Assembly: GCA_020073245.1 (NCBI GenBank)
Contig: JAIQFQ010000010.1
Coordinates: 1 to 64,000 of the forward strand
Reading direction: 5' to 3'
Source: Terriglobia bacterium
GTDB taxonomy: Bacteria > Acidobacteriota > Thermoanaerobaculia > Thermoanaerobaculales > Thermoanaerobaculaceae
Length of the DNA: 64,000 nt
Shown here: one piece after another, positions 50,410-58,037 of the stretch
Layout: each line of letters begins with the position of its first letter
Position numbering within the stretch: position 1 is the first letter of the stretch
Position numbers and translations under genes: made by a program
The notes under the pieces: generated by a model
What the model saw: only the letters and a program-made list of their open reading frames with translations
Database searches by the model: none
What the model was told of the DNA's origin: nothing

Positions 50410-51590
50410 CAGGTGCCCGTCCGCCCGACGTACGGGTTATTCGCTCCTGTGCGGGCGGTCTGGTCGCGCTCGATCGCCTCGAACAAGGCCCGGAAGTTGC
50501 CCTCGCCGAAGCCGCGCGCACCGCGGCGCTGGATCAGTTCGTAGAAGAAAGGCCCGGCGATCTCGTTGCGGTACATGACGCCGCCCTCGACCATGAAGAT
50601 CTGCAGAAGGTAGCGGTCGTCTTCTCCGTCGACCAGGATCCCCAGCTGTCGCAGCTCGTCGATGTTGTCCTTGAAGTTGCGGACCTTCCGCTCCGCGAGG
50701 CGCGACGGGAGCATGTCGTAGTAGGTCACCGGGGTGGCGAGGAAATCGATGCCGCCGCGCTTGAGGCCCTCGACCGCCGGCACGATCTTCGGGACGTGGA
50801 ACGCCACGTGCTGAACCCCCGGTCCGTGGTTGGCTTCGACGAACTGATAGATCTGGCTGGCTTCGTAATTGGGGGCGGCGGGCTCGTTGTTGGCGAGCTT
50901 GACCCCGGACTCCGGATCCCACATGACGATGGAGGCCAGCCCGGAGCCGCCATCGCCACCCCGGACGTCGGCGGTATGGAAGTGCACCCGCCAGTACTCC
51001 TCGAACCCCATCACGTCCCGCAGCCACGTGACGTGGGGTTCGAGGGTGAGGAAATTCGACGTGACGTGGTCGATGACCTGAAACTCGTAGGGGTTCTCCG
51101 GCTCGGCCTCACCGAGCGGCATGAACCCGGGCGGAAGGGCTCCGTTGGCTCGCTCGATGAAGCGGAACCGCACGTCGCCGAGTGGCGTCGCGATCTCGAA
51201 CCAGCGATACGGCGCGCCCGTCGCGTCCGGCTCGCTGGCGATGCCGGTCACGAACGTGGCGCCGCGCGCCTCCAGGGCCTTCCTCGTCTCCTCGATCTCC
51301 TTGACCCTCAGGGAGAGGACTGCCACGCCTTCGGGGTGTCGCTTGAGCCAGCGCTCGGCCCGGGAACCCGCACCACGCGGAATCACGCACACGACCCGCG
51401 CCTTCCCGGCGGCAAAAAGGACGCCGTCCTCGCCCCGCTCCGCCGCGACGTTCGGATCCAGGTGGGCCACCTCCGGGACCTTCATGGCGGCCGTGTAGAA
51501 CTGCCGAGCGCGTTCGAGGTCGGAGACGACGTACTCGTACGCGTCCCATCCCACGATCCCGAGGTTCGCGCTTCTGCGGGACTCGCCCAT
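50409..51590 (-). CDS. hppD: 4-hydroxyphenylpyruvate dioxygenase
   Basis: Converts 4-hydroxyphenylpyruvate to homogentisate. The 393-residue protein has two vicinal-oxygen-chelate halves: AYEYVVSDLERARQFYTAAM and IDHVTSNF (iron His). Then come GPGVQHVAFHVPKI (second iron His), the C-terminal iron Glu in QIFMVEGG, and GPFFYELIQRRGARGFGEGNFRALFEAIE, the universal HPPD ending. The ATG at 51590 has GGAGG eight bases ahead. It heads the tyrosine operon and has a palindromic operator at its promoter. Confidence 0.96.
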   Translation of the reverse strand: MGESRRSANLGIVGWDAYEYVVSDLERARQFYTAAMKVPEVAHLDPNVAAERGEDGVLFAAGKARVVCVIPRGAGSRAERWLKRHPEGVAVLSLRVKEIEETRKALEARGATFVTGIASEPDATGAPYRWFEIATPLGDVRFRFIERANGALPPGFMPLGEAEPENPYEFQVIDHVTSNFLTLEPHVTWLRDVMGFEEYWRVHFHTADVRGGDGGSGLASIVMWDPESGVKLANNEPAAPNYEASQIYQFVEANHGPGVQHVAFHVPKIVPAVEGLKRGGIDFLATPVTYYDMLPSRLAERKVRNFKDNIDELRQLGILVDGEDDRYLLQIFMVEGGVMYRNEIAGPFFYELIQRRGARGFGEGNFRALFEAIERDQTARTGANNPYVGRTGT

Positions 51591-51603
51591 CCTCGACACC
51601 TCC

Positions 51604-51634
51604 GTCGTTGTGCGGGGCACTCTAGCACAACGAC
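51604..51634 (-). promoter_or_regulatory. hppD promoter with 10-bp palindromic operator
   Basis: A perfect inverted repeat GTCGTTGTGC-N11-GCACAACGAC (arms 51604-51613 and 51625-51634). The spacer contains the minus-strand -10 box TAGAGT (plus-strand 51619-51624). The right-hand end abuts the hppD ribosome site (51599-51603). Because the predicted start (near 51612) lies inside the repeat, it is a DNA operator rather than an RNA hairpin. Confidence 0.65.
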
Positions 51635-51723
51635 TGAGACCGGTTTGCGATTCACCGAAAGGGGAATCGACCGGGCCCTCACCCGCTGGAAGGCGATGGA
51701 GTGCCGCCGCAATTCCCGGTGCG

Positions 51724-52506
51724 TCAGCGGCCGACGAACTTCGGTGGGCGCTTCTCCAGGAACGCCGTCGTGCCCTCGCGCATGTCGTCGCTCGCGAAGC
51801 AGAGCGCAAACAGCGCAGCCTCCACTTCCTGGGCCTGGTCGAGCGGAAGGTTGAGCCCGATTCGGACGGACTCAAGGCACCGCCCCGCGGCCAGCGGCGA
51901 CACGGCGGCCGTCTCCTCGGCGAGCCCCTGCGCGGTGGATCGCAGCTCCGCCGGCTCGACCACTCGGTTCACCAGGCCCCACGCCAGCGCGGTGGAGGCA
52001 TCGACCATGCGTCCGGTGAGGAGCAGCTCGAGCGCTCTCCCCTGCCCGACGAGGCGCGCGAGCCGTTGCGTGCCGCCGTAGCCGGGGATCAACCCGAGCT
52101 TGGCCTCCGGTTGGCCGAAACGGGCCGCCGCGGACGCCACCCGCATGTGACACGCGAGCGCCAGTTCGCAGCCCCCACCGAGGGCGAAGCCGTTGACGGC
52201 CGCTATCACCGGCTTCGGCAACGCAGCGATGGTGTCGAACACAGCCTGGCCAGCCCGGGCGAACTGCTGCGCGTCACGAGGGTCCAGCCCCACGAACTCG
52301 GCGATGTCTGCGCCTGCGGCGAATGCCTTGTCCCCGTATCCGGTGACCACCACCGCCCGCACGGCGCCGTCCGACCCCGCGGCGTTCACCGCCGAGCCGA
52401 GCTCCGCCAAAACGGCCCGATTGAGGGCGTTCAGCTTGGCGGGGCGGTTGAGCGTGATCCATCGCACGCCGTTGCCGTCCTCGATGAGTACGTTCTCGTA
52501 TGGCAT
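51724..52506 (-). CDS. enoyl-CoA hydratase/isomerase
   Basis: A 260-residue crotonase-fold enzyme hydrating 2-enoyl-CoA in beta-oxidation. The oxyanion-hole regions are FAAGADIAEF and NGFALGGGCELALACHMRVA. Both catalytic glutamates appear (GGGCELA and the QPEAKLGLIPGYGGTQRL region), so a true hydratase is likely. GGGGGA lies six bases ahead of the ATG at 52506. It precedes hppD by 133 bases and has its own promoter with a palindrome. Confidence 0.93.
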   Translation of the reverse strand: MPYENVLIEDGNGVRWITLNRPAKLNALNRAVLAELGSAVNAAGSDGAVRAVVVTGYGDKAFAAGADIAEFVGLDPRDAQQFARAGQAVFDTIAALPKPVIAAVNGFALGGGCELALACHMRVASAAARFGQPEAKLGLIPGYGGTQRLARLVGQGRALELLLTGRMVDASTALAWGLVNRVVEPAELRSTAQGLAEETAAVSPLAAGRCLESVRIGLNLPLDQAQEVEAALFALCFASDDMREGTTAFLEKRPPKFVGR

Positions 52507-52530
52507 CGTCAATCCCCCTGCCGGACGGAG

Positions 52531-52561
52531 AGCCTATCATTCTTGGAGTCAAGAATGGCAA
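52531..52561 (-). promoter_or_regulatory. enoyl-CoA hydratase promoter with palindromic operator in the spacer
   Basis: Minus strand: -35 TTGCCA (plus-strand 52556-52561), 19-base spacer, -10 TAGGCT (52531-52536). The spacer is filled by a perfect 20-base palindrome CATTCTTG-GAGT-CAAGAATG (52538-52557). A repressor bound here would block polymerase directly; size and placement suit a TetR-type acyl-CoA-responsive regulator. Confidence 0.55.
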
Positions 52562-52652
52562 CGCTTCGGAGCCGCAACCGGCTCGGCCGCAGGCCCGTGA
52601 GAGCAGCGCGCGGCCCACTCTGAGGTCCTCAAACCGCCGGAGTCCGATCTCG

Positions 52653-52658
52653 TATACT
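52653..52658 (+). promoter_or_regulatory. -10 box (TATACT) of leaderless lipoprotein gene
   Basis: TATACT ends six bases before the ATG at 52665. No ribosome site is visible, and transcription is predicted to start at the start codon. Confidence 0.55.
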
Positions 52659-52664
52659 CGGTTG

Positions 52665-53792
52665 ATGAAACCATATGCGATCGTGCTGATTCTCACAGGC
52701 TTGACCGCCGGCTGTGCCAGCACGAAGGTGAGTTACATGTTCCTCTCGCCCGAGCGGTGGAGCCAGGAGATGGCCCGGCGCGGCGTCGGCCTGAGGGAGG
52801 TACCAAACCCACTCGCGGTCAGCCCCGAGATCGGAGAAACCGCTGGTGCGTTCGCCGGCCTGGGTTCGGCGCAGGAACGCCTCCAACGGCTGCAGCTCGC
52901 TCTCTTCGACGCGAGCAGCTTCCCCTTCCACTACGAACATCGCGAGACATTCACGGCGATCGAGGCATTTGCCCGGCGTGAGGGGAACTGCCTGTCGTTC
53001 ACGAACCTCTTCGTTGCCATGGGCCGATCCCTGGGCCTCCCGGTCACCACGGCTCTCGTCAGGCGCGTTCAGGCAACCGAGAAGGAAGGCGACCTGATGA
53101 TCGTCAACAACCACGTCGTGGCGGCCCTGCAGGATGGAACCGTATGGCAGTACTACGATTTCGACCAGCGCAGTCACGAGAGACCGACGCAGATTCAGCC
53201 GCTCGACGATCTCTGGATCACGGCTCTGTACCTCAACAACCGCGGCGCCGACGAGTTGCGCGTCGGTCACCCCGATATCGCGCTTCGTTTCTTCGACTAC
53301 GCGACCAAGCTGGCGCCGACCTTCGCACCCACCTGGGGCAACGTGGGCGTCGCGCGGCGTCGCCTGGGAGACACCCAGGGTGCCCTCGACGCCTATTCCC
53401 ATGCGCTAACGGTCTCCGCCGCCGACCCGACGATCCTGGGAAACCTTGCGTCACTCTATAAGTCGCTCGGAAAGGAGCAGGAGGCTCGGGAGGTCACGCT
53501 GGCGATCAAGGTCGGGAACGCCACGCCGAACGCGCTGATCGTGCGCGGGGATCTTGACCTTGCCATGGGCCGCACGAGCAGCGCGATCCGGTTGTACAAG
53601 AGGGCCCGACACCTTGGGCCCCGGCTCGCCGACCCGTGGATGGCGCTCGCTCGGGCGGAGCTGGCGCGGTCCAGACCCGACCGTGCTCGTAAGGATCTCG
53701 GTCGGGCGCTCGAGCTCGAGCCGGGCAACAAAGATGCCGCCGATTTGCTGCGCCAGCTCGAAGCGACCCCAGTCCCGGACAGCCGGCGCTAA
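52665..53792 (+). CDS. lipoprotein with transglutaminase-like and TPR domains
   Basis: A 375-residue envelope lipoprotein. Lipobox LTAGC puts Cys17 as the lipidated residue. A transglutaminase-like core follows: Cys in REGNCLSFTNLFVAMGRSLGLP, His in VNNHVVAALQ, Asp in YYDFDQ. From about 190 to 370 there are at least four TPRs (GHPDIALRFFDYATKLAPTFAPTW, DTQGALDAYSHALTVS, RTSSAIRLYKRARHLGP, ARKDLGRALELEPGN). The triad is apparently intact, suggesting peptidase or crosslinking activity on an envelope protein; the substrate is unknown. Leaderless start. Confidence 0.78.
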   Translation: MKPYAIVLILTGLTAGCASTKVSYMFLSPERWSQEMARRGVGLREVPNPLAVSPEIGETAGAFAGLGSAQERLQRLQLALFDASSFPFHYEHRETFTAIEAFARREGNCLSFTNLFVAMGRSLGLPVTTALVRRVQATEKEGDLMIVNNHVVAALQDGTVWQYYDFDQRSHERPTQIQPLDDLWITALYLNNRGADELRVGHPDIALRFFDYATKLAPTFAPTWGNVGVARRRLGDTQGALDAYSHALTVSAADPTILGNLASLYKSLGKEQEAREVTLAIKVGNATPNALIVRGDLDLAMGRTSSAIRLYKRARHLGPRLADPWMALARAELARSRPDRARKDLGRALELEPGNKDAADLLRQLEATPVPDSRR

Positions 53793-53883
53793 GTTCCTCC
53801 GGGCCCAGTGGTGGTAAGCTCTGCCGGCCGGTTCCGACCGCTTCTGGCCGAGGACCCAATGAGAATAGTGTGAGGAACGTACA

Positions 53884-55140
53884 ATGAGCCGCCGCAGGCG
53901 CCAGGTCCAAACTACTGTCAGCACCCCCAAGTCCCTCTTCCGCCGGGTCGAGCGCACCCTCGATGCGATCGAGCACGCCGGCGACACCCTGGGGACGATC
54001 CGCAACGTCACCTCGTACATGACCGTCAACTTCCGCGATGATCTCGGAATCCTCGGTGGTCGAATCTACCGGCTCGAGGGCAATGAGTACGAGCTCGTTC
54101 AGGTGTTCGGCACGGCCGATTCGGCCGCCATCGGTACACACGTTCCCCGCGACTACGCGGCGATCGAGGCGGTCCTCGAATCCGGGCTCGTCGTGATGAC
54201 CCGCAACGCGCCCGAGCTGGATCCGGCTCTGGAAGCCCAGCTCGGTACGCGCGAGCGCTTCGCGGCAGTCGCTGTCGCTGACGGCAACTACTTGATCTCG
54301 TTCGATGTGGACCCAGCGAGGGGATCGACGGAAGACCTCCAGTCGTCGCTCAACATCGTCCGGCTGGCCGTCAATCAGAAGCTACGCCAGGACCGGTTCG
54401 AGGAGATCCTCCAGGATGCACGTCTGATCCAGCGTTCGATCCTTCCGAAACGTACCCCCCGCTACGGGGACTTCGATATCGCCGGGGATTCCCGCCCGGC
54501 CGAGACCGTCGGGGGAGACTTCTTCGACTACATGCGGGTCACCCCCGAGATCTTCGACCTTGCCATCGCGGACGCATCGGGTCACGGCCTGCCGGCAGCC
54601 CTGCAGGTTCGGGACGTGTACATGGGCCTCCGCATGGGCCTGACGCGCGATTTCAAGCTCACCCGCACAATTGAGAGGCTCAACGCGATCATCAACCGGT
54701 CGCAGCTTGCGTCGAAGTTCGTCTCGCTCTTCATTGCCGAACTCGAGACCACCGGAAACATGATCTATGTGAACGCCGGCCACGTGCTGCCGTTCATAAT
54801 CCACCGTGCCGGGGGGATCGAGTACCTCCGTGAGGGTGGGATGGTCCTCGGCCCGTCCCCCGACGCGACGTACCTCCGCGGCTTTGCGCAGCTCCAACCG
54901 GGCGATATCCTGGTGCTCTACACCGACGGCATCACGGAGTGCCACCACCACCGCTCCGATGAGGAGTTCGGGGTCGCCCGACTCCAGCGGTTGGTGGCAC
55001 GGCATGCCGACAAGTCCGCCGCCGAGATCGTCCAGACCGTGTTCCAGGCCGTTTCTCGCTATGCCGCCACCCCTATTCCCGAGGACGACCAGACCCTGGT
55101 CCTCGTGAAACGTCCGTTTCGGGAGAACGGCGGCGAGTAG
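53884..55140 (+). CDS. PP2C-type serine phosphatase (SpoIIE/RsbU) with sensory N-terminus
   Basis: A 418-residue cytosolic phosphatase. A GAF-like sensory region (about 20-170) is followed by a short linker (LIQRSILPKRTPRYGDFDIAG, typical of RsbU-type proteins) and the SpoIIE domain. Metal aspartates are in TVGGDFFDYM and ADASGHGLPAAL, with NAGHVLPF, LVLYTDGITE and EDDQTLVLVKR at the end. Such enzymes usually dephosphorylate an anti-anti-sigma factor; no RsbV or RsbW is encoded in the window. GAGG lies nine bases ahead of the ATG. Confidence 0.9.
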   Translation: MSRRRRQVQTTVSTPKSLFRRVERTLDAIEHAGDTLGTIRNVTSYMTVNFRDDLGILGGRIYRLEGNEYELVQVFGTADSAAIGTHVPRDYAAIEAVLESGLVVMTRNAPELDPALEAQLGTRERFAAVAVADGNYLISFDVDPARGSTEDLQSSLNIVRLAVNQKLRQDRFEEILQDARLIQRSILPKRTPRYGDFDIAGDSRPAETVGGDFFDYMRVTPEIFDLAIADASGHGLPAALQVRDVYMGLRMGLTRDFKLTRTIERLNAIINRSQLASKFVSLFIAELETTGNMIYVNAGHVLPFIIHRAGGIEYLREGGMVLGPSPDATYLRGFAQLQPGDILVLYTDGITECHHHRSDEEFGVARLQRLVARHADKSAAEIVQTVFQAVSRYAATPIPEDDQTLVLVKRPFRENGGE

Positions 55141-55178
55141 CCGCTGCGCCTGCGCTGAGCGGAAGGCATCGGCCGCGC

Positions 55179-55184
55179 TATACT
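55179..55184 (+). promoter_or_regulatory. -10 box (TATACT) of leaderless hexapeptide-protein gene
   Basis: TATACT ends seven bases before the ATG at 55192, with no ribosome site between them. Confidence 0.55.
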
Positions 55185-55191
55185 CCTCGCC

Positions 55192-55896
55192 ATGAAACCA
55201 TTCGCGGCGGACAACTTCTTCACTCTCTCTGACTTCGATCACGCCGCGCTGTTCGCCCCGGAGCGACCGGTTTGGGAAGCCCTGGGTGATGCCCTCGACG
55301 CCTACTTGGCCGGTTGGAATCGCTGGGAGGTGTTGTCCCCCATTCCGGAAGGCGTCCATCTCCTCGGGGGTCCGGTGTTCATCGGCGATCACTGCCGAAT
55401 CGACCCCGGCGCGGTCCTGCGTGGCCCCCTGATCGTGGGTGAAGAGTGCGAGATCCGCACTGGAGCTTACCTTCGCGGCCGGGTCATCATGGGGAGGCAC
55501 TGCGTGGTCGGAGCCCACTCCGAGGTCAAGAGCGCCATCCTCCTCGACGGCGCGCACGCGCCCCATCAGAACTACGTCGGTGACAGCATCCTGGGCAGGA
55601 ACGTCAACCTGGGCGCAGGAACCATCCTGTCCAACGTCAAGAACGTCGGGCACGAGGTCACCTTTCATCACCAGGAGGAACTCATCAAGACCGGCCTCCG
55701 CAAGTTCGGCGCCGTTCTCGGGGACGAGTGTCGGACCGGCTGCAACACGGTGCTCAACCCTGGAGTCCTGATGGGTCCGGGGTGTGTCACCTACCCCGGC
55801 GTGTGCCTCCGCTCCGGCTACTATCCGGCCGGGACCCTGGTCAAGCTCCGCCAGGTGCAACAGCAGGTCGTTCTCAACGGGCGGCTCCAGAAATAG
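55192..55896 (+). CDS. left-handed beta-helix (hexapeptide repeat) protein, GlmU C-domain-like
   Basis: A 234-residue protein with a helical N-terminus of about 55 residues. About nine hexapeptide coils follow (PVFIGDHCRIDPGAVLRGPLIVGEE, GAYLRGRVIMGRHCVVGAHSEVKSAI, LGRNVNLGAGTI). It resembles the acyltransferase/structural half of NDP-sugar pyrophosphorylases (GlmU-like), but the nucleotidyltransferase domain is absent. The loop DGAHAPHQNYVGDSI carries a candidate catalytic His. An acetyltransferase role on a sugar nucleotide is plausible but unproven. Confidence 0.8.
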   Translation: MKPFAADNFFTLSDFDHAALFAPERPVWEALGDALDAYLAGWNRWEVLSPIPEGVHLLGGPVFIGDHCRIDPGAVLRGPLIVGEECEIRTGAYLRGRVIMGRHCVVGAHSEVKSAILLDGAHAPHQNYVGDSILGRNVNLGAGTILSNVKNVGHEVTFHHQEELIKTGLRKFGAVLGDECRTGCNTVLNPGVLMGPGCVTYPGVCLRSGYYPAGTLVKLRQVQQQVVLNGRLQK

Positions 55897-55912
55897 TGGC
55901 ACGGCGTTTGCA
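55897..55912 (+). promoter_or_regulatory. sigma-54 (-24/-12) promoter
   Basis: TGGCACG-GCGT-TTGCA, with GG at 55898-55899 and GC at 55910-55911, the required ten bases apart. This matches the sigma-54 consensus at every core position. It begins immediately after the preceding gene's stop and would start transcription near 55923, 23 bases ahead of the DUF6600 gene. Confidence 0.8.
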
Positions 55913-55945
55913 CGTCGGTGGATCGAGGAGTTTGGGAGGTCGACC

Positions 55946-58012
55946 ATGAAACGCTCTCTTTCGGCAATCACCGCGATCCTGGCCGGGATGCTTCTGGCCC
56001 CGGTGGCCCTTGCCGGGGACGACATGACCTCGCTGAGCTACATTTCCTACCTCGAGCGCTACGCCACCATCCGCACGGCGCACGGCGACGAAACCCTCGA
56101 CGTGGTCGTCAACATGCCCGTGCTGGCCGGAGACCGACTCGATACCTCGCGTGGCGCTCGAGTCGAGGTCCAGCTCGCCGACGGGAGCACGCTGTGGCTC
56201 GACGAGTTCGCCACCGTCGACTTCGATGCCATCGCTCTTTCCCGCGACGACACTTCGTCGCGAACAGCGCTCTTCCTCGCCGAGGGAACCGCGGCGATCG
56301 AAATCCCCTCCACTGCGGCAGGCGACGGTTCTCTGCGCGTTGACTCCCCCGCCGGCGCCGTGTTCCTCAACCGACCCGGCCTCTACCGCCTCGAGCTGCG
56401 GGGCAACGAGATCCGGGTTCAGGCCCACAGCGGGTTTGCAGAGCTGCCGGCGGGCATTGGCTCGGAGATCCTGCGCGGCGGCGAGGAGGCCGTCGTCGGA
56501 ACACAGAGCGAGCTGCAGAGGGCCGCGATATCGGACACCAGCGATGATTTCTGGACCTGGGTGCAGGAGCGCCGCCACGTTTCCACAGGCCCCACCGCAC
56601 AGTACGTCGATGCCCGCAGCGCGAGCCACGCCGCCGTGCTCGACAGCTACGGCGACTGGATCTACGTTCCAACCTATTCGAACTGGATGTGGCAACCGCA
56701 CGTCAACATCGGCTGGGTGCCGTATTCGCACGGCAGGTGGTACTGGACGCCGGTCGGATGGTCGTGGATCTCGTACGAGCCCTGGGGCTGGTACCCATTC
56801 CATTACGGCTCCTGGTACTTCGACGCGAGCTTCGGGTGGCTCTGGGGGTGGGATTCGGTCTGGGGGCCAGCGTGGGTGGATTGGTTCTCCACTCCGGGCT
56901 ACGTCGGCTGGTGCCCCCGCGGCTACTACGACTGGTGGTACTACCACAACGGCAATCACGCCTGGGGTGGAAGGTGGGGGCGGCCGCCCCGCTGGAGCGA
57001 GGTCAGCTTCAACTTCTCGGGTCGCGTGAGGCTCGGCCAGATCGACCCGAGGCCGTGGACGGTCGTACCGAGCGCCCACTTCTCTTCGTCTCACATCGAC
57101 CGGGTTCGTCTTGACGCAACGCGCTTCCTGCGGGACGGGCAGCCGGACCGCGAGGGCATCGTGCGATCCGGGCCGCTCGTGACGCCCTTCCCTGGTCGCG
57201 CACCTTCCGACAGTACCGTCGATTCTTTCTTCCGGCCCGGCCCCACGACCGGCACACTCCCCGACCTATCCTCGATCATGCGCCGCGAGACACCAACCGG
57301 TGTGCGCTCAGCGACAGCGCTCCCTGACCTGCGCGCGAGGCTTACGACCGAGGTCGCTGCGGGTTCCCGAGCCGTGTCTGATCGCACGCAGCGAACCGCC
57401 CAGGGCGGGCTCGAGGCCGGTCGCTGGAGTGGCCGTGCCGTCCCCGGACGCCCTCTCACAACCGACTCGCCGCGTCAGCCTGGGAGCCCGAGCAGCATCC
57501 AGCCGGGAGGAACGGCCTCCGGAGTTTCAACCTCCCCTGTCACGCGTCGCGAGGTGGTTCGGAGGGACGTCACCTCCCGCCCGGCGCCTCCGAATGTTCA
57601 GTCACCGCCGGCGCAGGGGACCGGCTCGCACAGCGGAAGCGGGCCAACGGTCGAGCGCCACGTATCGCCGCCTTCGCAACGCCCACCGACCCAGTCCGTC
57701 AGCTGGAGCCGGCAGCGGGACTCCTCAGGCTCGGCGCGAGAGATTGCCTCGTATCGGGATAGGTGGTCCTCGCCGGTGACGCGCCGTGACGTCGGCAGGG
57801 CGACCGTGAGCGGGCAATACGCATCTGGCTACCCGTCACAGTTGAGGTCGGTGGCGTCCTCCCGTCCGACCGGAGCGGATCGCGGTACCATCGCCCATGT
57901 CAGCAGCGCAACCGTGAGGAGCGTGCCAACGAATGCCAGCCCCCGCGCCGTGTCGGTCTCACATTCGACGTCACGCTCCAGCGCGAGTTCGGGCCACGGC
58001 CATCGACCATAG
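55946..58012 (+). CDS. exported FecR / DUF6600 tryptophan-rich protein
   Basis: A 688-residue exported protein. A signal peptide (MKRSLSAITAILAGMLLAPVALAG) is followed by a FecR-like domain (about 30-190: GDRLDTSRGARVEVQLADGSTLWLDE). The DUF6600 segment (about 225-370) is extraordinarily rich in Trp, Tyr and Gly, with repeats of the form GW-PY-GRW and WGWYPFHYGSWYF. A 300-residue C-terminal half of low complexity rich in Ser, Arg, Pro and Thr ends SGHGHRP. Function unknown; probably periplasmic or surface-associated. GGGAGG lies six bases ahead of the ATG, and the gene is under a sigma-54 promoter. Confidence 0.85.
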   Translation: MKRSLSAITAILAGMLLAPVALAGDDMTSLSYISYLERYATIRTAHGDETLDVVVNMPVLAGDRLDTSRGARVEVQLADGSTLWLDEFATVDFDAIALSRDDTSSRTALFLAEGTAAIEIPSTAAGDGSLRVDSPAGAVFLNRPGLYRLELRGNEIRVQAHSGFAELPAGIGSEILRGGEEAVVGTQSELQRAAISDTSDDFWTWVQERRHVSTGPTAQYVDARSASHAAVLDSYGDWIYVPTYSNWMWQPHVNIGWVPYSHGRWYWTPVGWSWISYEPWGWYPFHYGSWYFDASFGWLWGWDSVWGPAWVDWFSTPGYVGWCPRGYYDWWYYHNGNHAWGGRWGRPPRWSEVSFNFSGRVRLGQIDPRPWTVVPSAHFSSSHIDRVRLDATRFLRDGQPDREGIVRSGPLVTPFPGRAPSDSTVDSFFRPGPTTGTLPDLSSIMRRETPTGVRSATALPDLRARLTTEVAAGSRAVSDRTQRTAQGGLEAGRWSGRAVPGRPLTTDSPRQPGSPSSIQPGGTASGVSTSPVTRREVVRRDVTSRPAPPNVQSPPAQGTGSHSGSGPTVERHVSPPSQRPPTQSVSWSRQRDSSGSAREIASYRDRWSSPVTRRDVGRATVSGQYASGYPSQLRSVASSRPTGADRGTIAHVSSATVRSVPTNASPRAVSVSHSTSRSSASSGHGHRP

Positions 58013-58025
58013 CCCGTCGGCTCGC

Positions 58026-58031
58026 TAGAAT
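58026..58031 (+). promoter_or_regulatory. -10 box (TAGAAT) of leaderless lipoprotein gene
   Basis: TAGAAT ends six bases before the ATG at 58038. TCGACC, a fair -35, lies 17 bases upstream (58003-58008), inside the preceding gene. Confidence 0.6.
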
Positions 58032-58037
58032 CCCGGC

